64,000 bases of DNA from Nectonema munidae (taxonomy: Eukaryota; Nematomorpha; Nectonematoida; Nectonematidae), in NCBI GenBank assembly GCA_030549495.1, contig JAUIRK010000969.1, forward strand, positions 310,001 to 374,000, written 5' to 3'. Position 1 is the first letter of the stretch. Every line of letters begins with the position of its first letter. Positions 33,346-46,050 of this stretch are shown here, piece by piece. The notes beneath the pieces are model-generated. The model was not told the DNA's origin. It made no database searches and worked only from the letters and a program-made list of their open reading frames with translations. A program made the position numbers and the translations under genes.

Positions 33346-34442
33346 CTTCCTTTAAAATTAATTTACCATTTCACACCTTTAGCTTGTTTTTTAAAGAATA
33401 TGACAGAATATTATTCCAGAAGTGGTTGTTTTAATCAATGCCAAATTTTAAAAGTCATAATGCGGTGAATATAATAAAATTTAATGATGTTAATTTTGTC
33501 TTCGCAACCTTAAAGTACCTCTCTTAAAGATATATTCATTACAATTGTCGTCCCCTACATTTACAGCGAGCAACTAAATTAGTGGGTTCGCGTCATATTT
33601 CGAGAAATATAACATTGGCTCGCCTAAAAAATTTTATGATACGTTTATGTTAGTTTGATACACATCTTCAAAAACCATTTTGTGTTTTACTCGCATTTTC
33701 ATCTCTTTTATCGACAATAAATGCATCCACAAATGATCCCTTTTTATAAAACTTCTGAAATATGCGTCCCTCGATAAACCTTCCTCTTTATTTCACATCC
33801 TTTTTTCAGTTTTTGTCGTCTCCCGTGATCATGCCAGACCGCTAATACTGTTTCTCTGTTTATGGCATCATTGGATATGAAAAAGTGTGTGAAGTTTAAA
33901 AATGTGTATAATTGAAAGTTATATATCGATAGCTCTTTTTTAAAGGAAATTAAGCCCTGAAACAAAATTCTAAAAACAAGTATTATGCTTGAATTAAATA
34001 ACCAGTTACAGTAAAACTTGTTTATGTTTTTGATAAACTAAATAATGCAATGAAATACAGTAGTTTGTTTTATAAATCAATAATGTTGCATAACAAAATA
34101 AAGAGTCATTGTAGTTCAACTTTTAAGTAGTTTATAGGAGTTTTATGTTTTACAAATAATATAAGCACTAAAAAGAAAATATATTATGAGTAAACTTTTT
34201 GCTCTTAATGCGATTAATAAAATTTTTGAAAATAATGAATTCCAATGTTTCATTCCTTGAATTTCTTCTTACAACCTATAAAATAACAAAGGAATAATAC
34301 TGTAATTTGATAAAAAAATAATTTTGATTTTTAAAAACACAATTGAAATACTGAATTTATAAATTTTTTGAGATGGTAATGACAAAAATATACGGGAGAA
34401 CCTTGTTCTGCAATATTAAGGAGGGTTAATCATATATAAATA
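33346..34442. other. AT-rich spacer, no gene assigned
   Basis: There are two good-looking splice acceptors near 33,810 (plus) and 33,865 (minus) but no convincing exon next to either. Confidence 0.4.
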
Positions 34443-34541
34443 CTCCAACTACATTGACAACAGATTTGAAAACTGTTATGCAATCAGTTGTTTAAACAGT
34501 TAACTTCATAAAGTCAAATGCATTGAACAATCGCTTGTTCG
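34443..34541 (+). repeat. 99-bp near-identical duplicate of 31,230-31,328
   Basis: Starts ctccaactacattgacaaca and ends cttgttcg, differing from the hAT relic segment at 31,230-31,328 at only two positions (97/99). Neither flank matches, so only this internal slice of the hAT gene was copied here. Confidence 0.9.
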
Positions 34542-34544
34542 AAG

Positions 34545-34745
34545 GGCTTAAACGTGCACTCTGCCATTTTTATTGATATTATCTTTCACGTAAAAATGGC
34601 ATTAGGTAAAGGTACAGTGGGGTGTTTTCATCGAGAGGGCACAATTGCGCCGCTTGTATTGAACTATCAGGAAAGTAGGTTTGATGCCGAATCGAACCCA
34701 AGACTTTGAGCTATTGAAACACAGTATCTAACCAACTTTACTCAC
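34545..34745 (-). mobile_element. tRNA-derived SINE
   Basis: Read on the minus strand from about 34,735 it resembles a tRNA: GGGCGTGAGTAAAGTTGGTT followed by AGATACTG (A-box region) and, about 40 bases later, GGGTTCGATTCGGC (B box, near 34,690). About 110 bases of unrelated body follow, ending near gcagagtgcacgtttaagcc. RNA polymerase III would read it from the internal boxes. It directly abuts the 99-bp duplicate. A decayed tRNA gene is less likely given the attached body. Confidence 0.6.
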
Positions 34746-34749
34746 GCCC

Positions 34750-37496
34750 TGAATGGAAATTTGATTATACTGAAAATGTACCATCAATAAATAATCTAAA
34801 TAAGTATCAAATTTTAGAAATTATAACTTTCTCAATTTATAGTAAGAGGCAACTTCACAACATTCCTTTAATATTCATAAAGAATTTTCCTCTTAATCTT
34901 TTTCGAGGTTTCATAACTATTAATTACTTTATTTTTATAGATTTTAGTGCATTGATGAAAACATGAATGAAAGTAAAACAGAAAACATTAAGATTGAAAG
35001 GTGATGATTATTTTGGATTCCTAAAGAAATGCAAAATATTTTATTTCTCTTGAATTAAAAAAGTTTATCGTCTTTTATTTTATTTAAAGTTTTTCTGTTG
35101 TTTGATAAATACAAAAGCACATATTCTTTTTTCTTAGAGTGTTACCTTTCTATGAAACATGACCATTTACTTTGAGGGAAAGTAAAAATACAATATCCTT
35201 ACTTTTTACTTGCTTTAAAATTTATGATGAATCTTGTCAATTTTATCTTCTAATATATTTATACCACTTTCTACCCAAATACGCTAAACAAACAAATCAC
35301 GTTAAGTTGCAAAGAGTAAATATTTTTAAAGTTCTTAAATCTTAGCGTGCAAACTTAATGCCTGTTTTCGTCGAAAAATATTCAAAATATTTTCCTTAAT
35401 TTATAAGCATAAGCAAATATTTTCAAGATTTCACATCCAAATTCAAGACCTGACATTTGCTTTAATGCAAATATTTTGAAGTCTAATATAAACTTTTCGG
35501 TAAATACTACTATATTAGTTTCATACTAAACATATTTGAAAAATGTTGCTTTTTAGATCATGATAGAATTGTATTGGTCCTTCCTTATCTAATGCTTTTA
35601 AAAGTTTGCGGACAAATTTTAGCGAATACAAGCAAATTCTAAACGTCCACCTGTATATCATTTGAATGTGCATTATGCGCAAAAACAAGAATGAGTGCAG
35701 TCCAAGAGTGGATGGTCATGTTTAAAATCAAGCGTTTTATTAGAACATCTTTTGCGAAATTACGAGTTAGCATCGGAGATATTGCATTTGATAAATGAAG
35801 TAGAGAACAAATTTGCAACAGGGAGACGTGCAATTTTGGAGAGGTTACCATATTCGCTAAAGTAAGAACAAATTTCAATGTAGGAATGTAATAATTCTAA
35901 CTTATACGTTTGATATTAAGAAAAATACAATTCCTACTCCACCAACATTTTATAATATCACGTTTAAGCTGCATACCTATATTACAGATTTCTTGATATC
36001 TCCTAAATTTAAACCAATTGATGGTAGCATCTTCATCTAGGGTAGTGTTTTCAAGTTCTTTGGGAAAATGAATTTCAAATGGGCAATTCTCTTTGGCAAA
36101 TAGATCGACATTCTATAAACAAATATTCAAATATATTTTTTCAATAACTTAATTTTTGCATAAGAATTTAATATAGTCATAATTTCAATCAAAGACTAAG
36201 TTTAAGTAATCGTAAATCTCAGCTGAAAGATCACTTAGTCTTCATAATTAACTATTTGTTCAAAATGGAAGAATGGTTTGAAAATAATTTTTTATGTAAA
36301 ATTAAATCTTTATGAGAAAATTTTTAGGAAGAGTTCATTGAACTTAAATGGAATGAAGAATTCAAAATAAAGTTTGAAATAGAAGAGCTAAATATTTTCG
36401 CATTTTTTTGATAGTAGACAATTTTAAAATTTTTTCGAATATCAGTGAGTGATTAAACAAAAGTTTGAAAAATACTGATCTTGGAAATTTTAAGATAATT
36501 TTTTGAATTTTAAAAAACAGATTTAATTGAGAACCTTTTTAAAATCTTTAATTGAGAGCTTTCAATGTCTGGAAAAAAATTGGTACACCACAGATAGTTT
36601 AGGATATTAACAATTTAGGAAATTTTTTAAGCTTTTTACAGCTTAGGTCCCATCCCATGCATATTTTAATCAAAGTAATTTGAAAAAAAGACAAACTCAC
36701 ATTAAAAAATTTGCTAAAATGCAAAAGAGTATTATTTATGCCCAGGATAAATTAGATTTTATTGTTTATCTAGAATTTTGATCAGACTGTAAATTTGAAT
36801 ATTACGTACGCGATGAATTCAGGGATAAATGCCAACTTTTTAGCATTTAAAAATTGGAAGACATTAGCAAACACTAATAATGGAGGTCATAAAGGTTGAC
36901 CTAATAACTAAGTGTGCTTAGCCAAAGAGTTCTTTCAGCCTTCCATAACGCTTGAATGGATTATCTTATCTCAACCTCGCATAACGGACATAAAGAACAA
37001 AGAGCATGCTTGGAAGTCTGTTCATCGTTTATTTTTTCGGCTTTGTGATTCTTCCTTGCCATTTTTATTTTTTGGGTTTTTTCAACAAGGATTACTTACG
37101 CTTTATCTACTTACTCACACCTGTATTTGTAGGACACATAACGCTGGGTTATGCCAAATAACTTAATATTTTATGTTTTTTCTGTCATCTAATGTGTTTT
37201 TAATCCTTTATATTCTTTTTTCTTGCATAACTTTGCGTGTACTTTGTTAAGGTAATGCACACATGCCATATTTTTGTATCATATTACTCATATGTTTTGC
37301 CTGTGATCTGATTGGGCATTAAGCATTAGCTTATTGGATATATATTCAGTCTAATCTATTATGGGTATGAATGTATCAGGTAGTTTTATATCACGATACT
37401 AAAGTTGTCTATAATTTTCGGTTATAATGGGTCATTAGCCATTTATCTTCTTTGGTAAAACTAATGTGTAAACCCGAGGTAGTTTTTTATGTCAAA
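34750..37496. other. AT-rich region, no gene assigned
   Basis: One patch (35,640-35,880) is open on the minus strand for 79 codons and, in another minus frame after a good acceptor (gttcttactttag), reads EYGNLSKIARLPVANLFSTS; I could not assign it. The patch near 36,910-37,170 is also mildly GC-richer, without a recognised product. Confidence 0.4.
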
Positions 37497-38540
37497 TTAA
37501 GAAGAAGAAGAATTTATTTGAAGCGAATGATAATAATTTATAAACAAGGAATAAAATAAACAACATAAACAAAGAGTGAAGGGGAAAAAACCATTTCCTA
37601 AAAAAGATAATCAACAATGAAAGATAAAGAAAATAACAAAATTGAAAAAATTATATATATGTGTAGTAGCAATAAACGGAAATTTATTGATGATTTAAAA
37701 GAAAACTTGAAATAAATGAAAAAAAACAAATGGAGTGAAGATCCAAAAGCCAAAAAGCGACGATTAGGATACAACACTTATATGAATGTAATAAACAAAA
37801 AAGTAAATTCCACAAATGTTGAAGGATTAGTCTCTAAAACAGCTGTTAGCAAGTGTAACAGTTTTTATCACAAGTTAGTAGAAAATTATAGGATGTTATA
37901 AAAAAGTGTCTTAATAGTCGCTTGAATATCTTAATGGTTAAACTCAATTCTTCAAATTGCAATCCATAGTTTTTAGAAAATGAATTTGCTTTGTAGTAAA
38001 CAGAGACCCTAGAAGTAGAAAGACGGTAGAAGATAGGAAGAAGATCATGCGCCTTTCTCCTGTTGTGTTTTATCTCATTGTTCTATTTTAAGCACTTTCT
38101 GAATAGATTATTTGGCTTGTTATTTAGGTTTTTATATAAAAAAGAAACAACTTTCATTTTGAATAAGTCATACAGCATAAGTAGATTGTGAGTTCTGAAA
38201 ATTGGTTGTGTATGACTGCACCAGTTATAATTAAAAACACACCTTATGGCCCGCTTTTGCAAAATTTCTATTTTATTCTTGTTGAGAGGATACCAATTCA
38301 AAAGGCTGTATTGAAGGATGGGTAAAAACAGAGAATTTTAAAGTAAACGTTTTATTTTAGGTGGGAAAATATGTTTTATAAAGCGTAGAACACCAATAAT
38401 TTGACATAACTTATTCGAAATCAAATCGAATGACTTAATGTTGTTGTAACTAATGATGACCCAAATCGGAGCGGAGCTGAAAAATAGGTGATTAGAGTAA
38501 ATTTTGATGGACACAAGTTGTTGAGTGATGTGAGAAAATG
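37497..38540 (-). pseudogene. LINE 3' end, reverse transcriptase C-terminal part
   Basis: Minus-strand reading gives IISYNNIKSFDLISNKLCQI, GVLRFIKHIFPPKIKRLL, then a stop, LFLPILQYSLLNWYPLNKNK and IEILQKRAIRCVFNYNWCSH-T, the post-RT region of a CR1/Jockey-like LINE. Then about 580 bases of 3' flank lead to an (TTC)n-type tail at 37,497-37,515 (aataaattcttcttcttctt). Only the 3' quarter is present, as expected of a 5'-truncated insertion. Confidence 0.7.
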
Positions 38541-39284
38541 TCCATGAAAATATGGATAAGCAGAGAAGAAATATAAATAAACCTATAATTAGTCAATAGT
38601 GCAACAATCGAAAAGAAGGCTTCAAGGGTTCCTTGAAGCGCAATGTCAGAGACAGTGCTGTTTGATCACTATTTATTTTTCTTTTTATTCTTTTGACTTG
38701 AAAATAAAGAAAATATTTCTTTTTGTTTTGAGCTAAACTTTGTCAATAAAAATCATTATCTTTATATTTCTCTTTTATTTAATATTTAACTAATTCACAT
38801 ATCTCATGGAGAAAACATCACTTAACATTAAGATATATTCGTGGTGTGATACATAGCAAAGGTATGTGTATTTAATAACCTTAATACATATTGAAAGAGA
38901 AATAATTATCTCCAAATTTTATTAATTAAAAAATATTTAAATAAAATAGCAAGAGCATGAATATATTTATTCATTAAAGAAATGAGTAGAGAAAAATATT
39001 CAAAGTTATATCTTTTTAAACAAAAATCCTATAATAATTATGACAAGTTCAATTTTGGTGGTTTGCATGTATATATTTTTGTGATTTTTGTTTTCGTTAT
39101 CGCGTTGTATTTTGCATCCTGTTTGACTTCTTGCATTTATTCCTTTTATTCTGTTCTATTCTTAGATAATGTTCAGAATTCTTGTATGCGGTTTGTATCC
39201 CTTGCAGGGTCTTGTGATTACATTCATTAAATATTAACTACAAAACTCTTGTTTTGTTAAAAAATAAATGAATTATTATGTACT
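38541..39284. other. AT-rich spacer with one short hydrophobic open frame
   Basis: An ATG at 38,982 opens 82 codons with a hydrophobic stretch (HVYIFVIFVFVIALYFASCL). There is no homology I recognise, no splice or poly(A) support, so I do not call it a gene. Confidence 0.35.
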
Positions 39285-41289
39285 TTCTATTACAAGTAGC
39301 TGTAAATGCATCAACAGATAAGACATCTAAATACAGGCTCAAAGTTCCATGTCAAACTCGTTGGGTAGAGAATAAAGAAAGAATACTTTTTTATTCTACT
39401 CTGCCTTAATTTTAAAATGGTGGATGTTGCTTTATGTTCTAACAAAGTACAATATTCTAAAAAATTTCTTCTTAAGCACAAGTACTCCTACAAACACTTC
39501 TCTTATAAAAAAATATCAAACTACCTGAAAAAGCATTTTTATCCTATATACGTCTACACTTTTCCTAAAGTAAGATGCTACCAGGAAACTCCCTCCTAAA
39601 GTATAAATTTTTAGTAACTGTGGTTAAAGACCTCCACATAAACCCTAACAAAACACTATCAAAAAACAAATTCAACAACATCCCACCAACCAGAACAAAA
39701 AATCTCACACTCAAAAAAAGCCACACCTCATTTGCTTCTATCACATTCAACAAACTTCCTAAATCGATAAGAATGATTTCTTCACTCACTTCCTTCAAAG
39801 AAACTCTATATTCTCACTTAGTCAACCAATTAAAAGAAGATAAATAACGCCTTGTTTTTTCCCTTCCTTATATCCTGTTCATAACCATCTTAGAATATTA
39901 TGCTAAGTTAGTATCAACTATTTTATTTACAATGTCACTACACTAAGCTTGATGTAATTACTTGTAATACCATCATCTATTAACAATAAATAAATTGAAT
40001 TGAAACACGAGGCTAATCACACAGCATAATTTTTGTATTCTGTAGTGATTGATGTACTTCATGACAAGCAGGGATAAATCTTCTTACTCTTTAGAGACTA
40101 ATTGCTTAGTCAACTCTCTAACTAAAGCGAGTTTGTTGTTGGGCTGGTTTCGATGAATGATGTAATGACTCTAACCAAAAACTAGTTTTACAATCTAGTA
40201 AGAATGATATTTTCTCTGCAATGAAACAAGTCTCAATCATAAAACAGCAGCTCCAAGAATGGAGAAACAACGAAACTCAGTTTGAGAAAATTTTTGAAAA
40301 AGCTCAAAATTGTATGGGCAAGAGCCTTTGAGTATTCTAAGAGTTAAGAGAATGACAAAAAGGACTAATATTCCAGCTGCCTCTCCAATGCAGTTTTACC
40401 GCCTTCCATTTTTCTGCCTTTCTTGGATGGTATTATTTCGCAAATTGTTGATTGATTTGAAAAACACAACACAACTGTTAATCTTCTTTGTGGTCACCAC
40501 AGTTTGCTAAAAAAAATAAACTTTAATAATGTTAGAAAAGGATTTGTTATTTACTGTGGAATAGTGAATTGCAGCTTGGAATAACTAGAATTGGAGTTTC
40601 AAATTGGCAACTTTTTTGCAAGTCAACTCCTGATATTTCACACGATTCAATTACAGCTTTGAAAATATGTGAAGAAGCATTTTATCCAAACATCTACAAA
40701 CTTTTAACCATTTATGCCACCTTACCAGTTTCGTCATCAACCGCTGAGCGCACTTTCTCAGTACTTAAAAATTTGAAATCTTATCTTCGCTCTAATTCAG
40801 AAGATCGATTGAATAACCTAACATTAGCTTATATTCATCGAGACATAAGTTTTGCTGAAATCGTGAGGGAAACCCTTGAGATTTTTCACTCCAACAAAGA
40901 AAAATTCAAATTTTTATTCATTATTAAATTTTATTCTTCATTATTTTGTGAAAAGAAAAAAAAGATTCATTTTATGAGGGAGAGAAAGCACGCTTAAATG
41001 ACGAATGCAATTTCATATACATAATTCCAATAAACAAGTATACATATATATATATCTTCATAAATTCAAAATCAGGGTATATTATAAGTATGAATCCACA
41101 TGTATAAAAAATAAATTTTTGCAATTTATTCATGGCAAAATGATGTTAAAAATATGAAAACGTAGGTAATTAGTGATTCTAAAAGACATAATACAGCTGT
41201 CGTATTCTCGGAAGACTTTTAGCAAAATTGCAAAAAATTTAAATAGATTTCCGCCCCCGCCCTATAAGAAATTTCTGGATCCGCCACTG
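39285..41289 (+). pseudogene. hAT transposase relic (P52rIPK/ZMYM1-like), split by a LINE
   Basis: The left piece reads YRLKVPCQTRWVENKE (about 39,330-39,375), the pre-dimerisation block of this hAT group. After a ~620-bp LINE insertion, coding continues decayed from about 40,020: LQSKNDIFSAMKQVSIIKQQ, then FFCLSWMVL and, from 40,569, the dimerisation domain ALKICEEAFYPNIYKLLTIY, ATLPVSSSTAERTFSVLKNL, KSYLRSNSEDRLNNLTLAYI. The 3' end ggatccgccactg at 41,277-41,289 is the classic inverted CAGTGGCGGATCC end of hAT elements. The left end was not found. Confidence 0.75.
39385..40005 (+). mobile_element. LINE 3' end inserted in the hAT relic
   Basis: The frame 39,575-39,847 reads TRTKNLTLKKSHTSFASITF and NKLPKSIRMISSLTSFKETL, matching the C-terminal domain of LINE ORF2 proteins (the usual SAPKLWNSLP-like motif reads SITFNKLP). 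A 3' UTR of about 150 bases follows, ending aataaataaattgaattgaa, a simple-repeat tail typical of CR1/Jockey-like elements. 5'-truncated. Confidence 0.7.
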
Positions 41290-43514
41290 CTTTCTATACA
41301 AGAATTTCTATATACTTTCTATCCTTGACATGCATTCCCAAAGCACAGATCATCCCACAAAGATTTATTGAGCTCTTTTATATGTCATTGTTACACATCC
41401 TTCACATATATTTTATCTTAGAAAATTTTTAAAGGTGAATTTATTTTCTTTAGATATATATATTCGTTAAATTCAATAAATTCAATCTGCAAACACATAT
41501 CCTGATTTTTTTATTCAAAGTGCCTGAAGTTTGATCTAATACTTTTCGTGCTTTGATTCCTTCAACCACTGAGATCAAAGTATCACAAAATTGAAATATG
41601 GGGTACTCAGAAGCGTAGCCAGTGCAAGACCCACCTGCCACCCCGTCTGAAACAGCCCTTGGCCACTTCTGAGACTGGATTGAAATAAACTAAATTTTAG
41701 TATTTTCTTAAATAATTATGAAACTTAATAAAATGACTGATCGAATCTTTTTCAGAAAATAAGAGAGTATTATTTTATTTTGATTATCAAAAATATAATT
41801 TAAAGATTGGACATGTCTATCGTGTTTCTGAAAGATCTAGAAATTTCTGTTCCTTTACAACAAATTGTTTTATGAAAAGTCAAATTTTTTTAATAATTTC
41901 GCATGCCGATTTGTAAATAAATTCTCTGTTGTAAGATATCTTCCTATATTGAAATAAACTTTCCAAAACTGCATTACTATATTTTGAGCCAAATTGACCT
42001 CTCTTACAACATTTTGTTTTCCTGAATAGAAAATTCGATTCAAAGCATAACCATTATTTGCTTCGTCACCAAAAAAATTTTAATTCATCTTTTTTTGCGT
42101 AAATAAGTTTTGACTAGAATCTTTCCGCTGTATCTTAATAGTTGTTCACTCACTTTCTTTTGAAATATAATGTCTACGCAAAGAAGGAAGAAAAAGCTCA
42201 TACATCAATCATACACCTACCACTTTATCTAATACTTTTCTTAAATCTCTATAGTCAAAACGCTGTTGTCTAAAAATTACATATGCTTCAAAAAATATTT
42301 ACGTCCAAATATAAAAAATTTAACTTAGAAACGAAAAAACTGGAAGAAAGATGACCAAACGGAAACATAAAGAACTAAAGAAGAAAATAAAGTCAAAGTT
42401 CTTTTTGCTTGCAAGCTACTTTGCTTGCAAAAAGTAAGAGCAGTTTGTAAACGCAACTTATTTAACACTATTTTATAAGTAAAATATTTTAACTGTTGTC
42501 ATGTAAATAATTTAAAATGTAAAATTTACTAACATTTAATCATTAATTAGCTCATGATCTTTTTTAAGAAAGCGTTCACCCATAATTCTTTTGCCGAAAG
42601 TAGTCAGGATATATTTATTTTTTATATTTACCCTAATAAATTTCACAAATTTTGTTTGTTTATCAAGAATTTTTAATATCAGTTTAATTTTTATTGTTTA
42701 CAATTGTGTTTTAAAAGTCGTAATTTCATATGGGCCTTGGAAAAAGTTGGTGAATTTTGCAAGCACACACATAAGAATGGAGAAAGTTGGATGTGCGCGT
42801 TTGGATTGTAAACTTTAGAAAGCTTTTTCTCGCTGTGCATCTTTGTAATATTCTATTGATTAGATGTAATTAACGCGCTTTATTCATACACATACTTTGC
42901 TGGATGTATAAAATCATCGTGTTAGCTAAAATTTCGCATATGTGTTCAAACTCTGTTCACAAATTTGCTTTGAATTAATTAGTTGCTTGCTTTTGCGCAC
43001 TTTGTTAAAACCTATAATAGTACAATTGAGATAGAAACATTGATCCCTGTGAAATGGGGATTGAATTCCATACTTAATATAGCAAGACATATGCTCTTTT
43101 ATTTTAACAATACTCAGACAAGTTTTGCTTTTGAATTCATGTCAATTTGATAACATCTTTCATTCTTGTAATAAATTTCTGCACTCAAATCAGGTATTTC
43201 AACATCCCTTGTCTTTAATCTTTTTAACAAAATGTATCCTAAAATTCAGGTCTAGAAAGCTAGTTTTTTTCCTTGAAAATCCAAACTAACCATATGCATG
43301 ATTTTGTACTTAAAAAAATCTAAATCCTAACTCACATAAGGAAATATTTATAATTTTTGGAGTATCTTACTTTTTTGGGAATTTGATGTGCGATTACCAT
43401 ATCAAAAGTTTGAGATCCATTGAATTGTATATATTAGATGATTAAAATTTCTCCAAAAAATCATGAGTTATTTATTTAATTATCTTAGTAGTCCTATAAT
43501 ACACCGATTAGGGG
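41290..43514. other. AT-rich spacer, no gene seen
   Basis: Contains only a fragment of a hAT-MITE end (gcgtagccagtgcaagaccc near 41,613). No other recognised feature. Confidence 0.45.
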
Positions 43515-43616
43515 AAAAAGAAACAGTTACTTCAAATTTTAATTGACATATTTTTGCCAATATTTATTAGTGTTCGCTTATGTCATTTTAAAAATTTGAA
43601 GTAACTGTTTCGTTTT

Positions 43617-43659
<43 letters not shown>

Positions 43660-43660
43660 C
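43515..43660. repeat. Inverted repeat next to an (ATT)n microsatellite
   Basis: aaaaagaaacagttacttca (from 43,515) is mirrored by tgaagtaactgtttcgtttt (43,597-43,616), leaving a loop of about 50 bases. An (ATT)13-14 run follows at about 43,619-43,660. Confidence 0.75.
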
Positions 43661-44101
43661 ATTCCTAGAATCGTAATCAGAATCATAATGATATTTAAAA
43701 AATCCACAGAATTAAAATGAGGCCTAGAGAATAACAAAAATGTTATTCTTTCAGTAATTGTAGTGGTATAAGCTTTGCTGGCATACATCAGAAGAACGGG
43801 TAGTGTTACTTGAGAATCTAAGAATTTTCCTCCACTGTATCTTTCCTATCGTGGCAACACAATTAGATGAGTATCCGAATACAGAATAGAAACCATAGGT
43901 GGGAAGAAATTTTTTGATTCTCACAACCAGAAGTCCAGTACACCTGCTTTTTATGGTTTGACAGTTATGAGGGTGAAGTATATGCAATGCTGATCTATGA
44001 CTGGTATTTAAAGTCAGGCAATGTAGATTTCGAATGATTAAGTTGACTGTCCAATGTCCATATAACAAGTTCTTAGAACACGATCAAATATATGATGTAT
44101 A

Positions 44102-44208
44102 TTTTTATAAATGAAAAAAGTTTTTATTTAAAATTTAAAAATTTCAGAATATTTTATCCTTTGAAATCCTTGAATTTAAGAAATTTTGTTATAATTTTTC
44201 TAATTTCA
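44102..44208 (+). repeat. 107-bp duplicate shared with 45,944-46,050
   Basis: The two copies, in the same orientation 1.84 kb apart, differ at only a few positions (for example ttcagaatatt/ttcataatatt and atcctttg/atcgtttg). The segment contains the 3' end of the transposase-like relic, so 45,944-46,050 is a second fragment of the same element. Confidence 0.8.
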
Positions 44209-45000
44209 TCCATAGTATTTTGAGTTCTTTGAAAAAATTCATTTTGTAAACGAAAAACCACACCACTTTTCTTGTCAGTATTGACACTTGTTGTGTCTGT
44301 TATGATCATCTTGACACTTTGCCACAAATTATATTCATCTAATAGAGATGCCAAACTATTCGCTATCGTAGTTGCTTTACTATTCGTTCATTTCAAAACA
44401 GCAAGTTTTATTTCTTCGTTTTCGTTTTTCAGTAAAACAACTTGATGTTCTGCTCTTTTAATTATTTTCCCATCAAACTGCAAGCACCACTTTGATTTTC
44501 TCAATTCTTTTTTAAATTCAACTCCAATTTTGTCTGCTGCTCTCTCGGTTAATTGCAGATTGAGATGGTGTGGGTAACTTTATTCCATCATAAGCAAGTT
44601 CTTAGCAAACTATCTCGGTTTTTATAGAAGATAATCCTTTTTCAATGAAGCAACATCACTACTTGTGCTTTGTTTTTTAAATTGAATACCACTTCATTGT
44701 GGCTGAGCATCCGGCAACCAATCAGAATCTTCAAATTCAGAATCATTTTCTGATGTCAGAACTTGTTCAATCTGACCACATGCCTTATCAAGTTCTATTT
44801 TATCTTGTTTTTTTGATGGGTGGATAGGCAATAATTTTTGATCTACATATCCAGTTATTCCATTAGAAGGAATTTGAAGTTGATATAATTTTTTATCTTC
44901 TCCTGAAAGCCATATACCAGTAAGCTTAGTTGTATCGTACAATTTATTAAAATCATAATTTCCATTTATTTTCAAGTGATTTTCTCTTGCAGTAATTACT
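44154..45000 (-). pseudogene. Transposase-like gene of an unassigned DNA transposon, decayed
   Basis: Minus-strand pieces in order: MKINGNYDFNKLYDTTKLTG, ELDKACGQIEQVLTSENDSE with acidic FEDSDWLPDAQPQ, then KIGVEFKKELRKSKWCLQFD with GKIIKRAEHQVVLLKNENEE, then (after a stop) NSLASLLDEYNLWQSVKMII with TDTTSVNTDKKSGVVFRLQ, ending KIITKFLKFKDFKG. The W-C-x-x-FDGK and II-DTTSVNT-K-GVV-RLQ blocks look like the first two acidic positions of a DDE-type transposase seen in multi-copy invertebrate proteins. The C-terminal third is missing. Family name unknown to me. Confidence 0.5.
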
Positions 45001-45943
45001 CACGTAATTTTCTCTCTATTTTTTGTGAAGATAAAATAGAAAAATTCAACTTTTGATTCCATAGCTGAATCAACTCTGTTTTAATTTTAATGTAATTCTA
45101 GAACTTTTTTTCTTTAATGATTATAATAAAAAGTAACGTTACTTAAAAGTTGGCGCTGGAATCGTCTCTCGAAAAAAGTGTATATAAAAAAAGTTTATGA
45201 TCGTGTGTAAGACAAGATTTAATTATAGACCAATTTTGTGAAATTTAGCATGAATTCTTGCAAGAGGAAATTTTACGATATTTTTTTTAGAAAAAAGTTT
45301 TTATTCTCATATGAAAATTCAAACTGGTTATTTAAAGCAGACATATAATTCGTCCTCTGATTTTAAGGCAGTTTTCCCGTCTGTTCATCAAAGATCATAT
45401 CATTCGCTTAGTACATCAACGCCGTTCTCGACTTCTCCATATGATTAATAGATTTGATCTAGTCACAAATTGTAATCTTTTATTCGTCCATCCATCACAT
45501 TGGGATCGCCTACTTCTTCAAAAAATGTCGGAAGATCTCATTCATATTTCAAAAAATCACGTTTGAATGGTTTGATCATTGACACATCTTGCAGCTCCAT
45601 GATTTATGCTAGGCCTGTTAGGATAAAAAGACCCCCGACTTATAGCTGGCTGATTTAATTATATTGATCACTGACGCGTGTATAAGACTAATTACAAATT
45701 TTTTATTTTCTTATTTTTAGAGAAAAACTCCGTTTATGCCAGAACATACGCTAGCTTGATTTTTTTGACTGAAGTTCTATCCTCGTAAATTAAGTATTTC
45801 TTGTATTGACTTACGTATATTATGTACTGGAAGATATTGGGTATCGGTTTTTACAGAAATGGCAGAAATTTCACAAAATCTTTCCAAATCTTGTTACACT
45901 ATTCAAAAGTTTCAGTTAATTTATAAAAATTGTTTTTAATAAT

Positions 45944-46050
45944 ATTTTTATAGATGAAAAATGTTTTTATTTAAAATTTAAAAATTTCATAATATTTTAT
46001 CGTTTGAAATCCTTGAATTTAAGAAATTTTGTTATAATTTTTCTAATTTC
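45944..46050 (+). repeat. Second copy of the 107-bp duplicate
   Basis: See the copy at 44,102-44,208. It ends within the codons for ITKFLKFKDF of the transposase-like relic. Confidence 0.8.

Noticed and set aside
34615-34740. Functional tRNA gene
   Set aside because: The acceptor stem is not convincing and a non-tRNA body follows, so a SINE fits better.
35640-35880. Minus-strand 79-codon frame and alternative EYGNLSKIARL reading
   Set aside because: Competing frames, no domain; could be a hAT fragment but the motifs are too weak.
36900-37170. 84-codon plus-strand frame
   Set aside because: No recognisable domain and several equally open frames nearby.
37590-37901. Lys/Asn-rich plus-strand frame (WSEDPKAKKRRLGYNT)
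   Set aside because: Overlaps the 3' flank of a minus-strand LINE, has an in-frame stop and no known relatives; composition bias explains much of it.
38982-39230. 82-codon frame with a membrane-like segment
   Set aside because: No homology, splice or poly(A) support; AT-rich DNA often gives hydrophobic frames.
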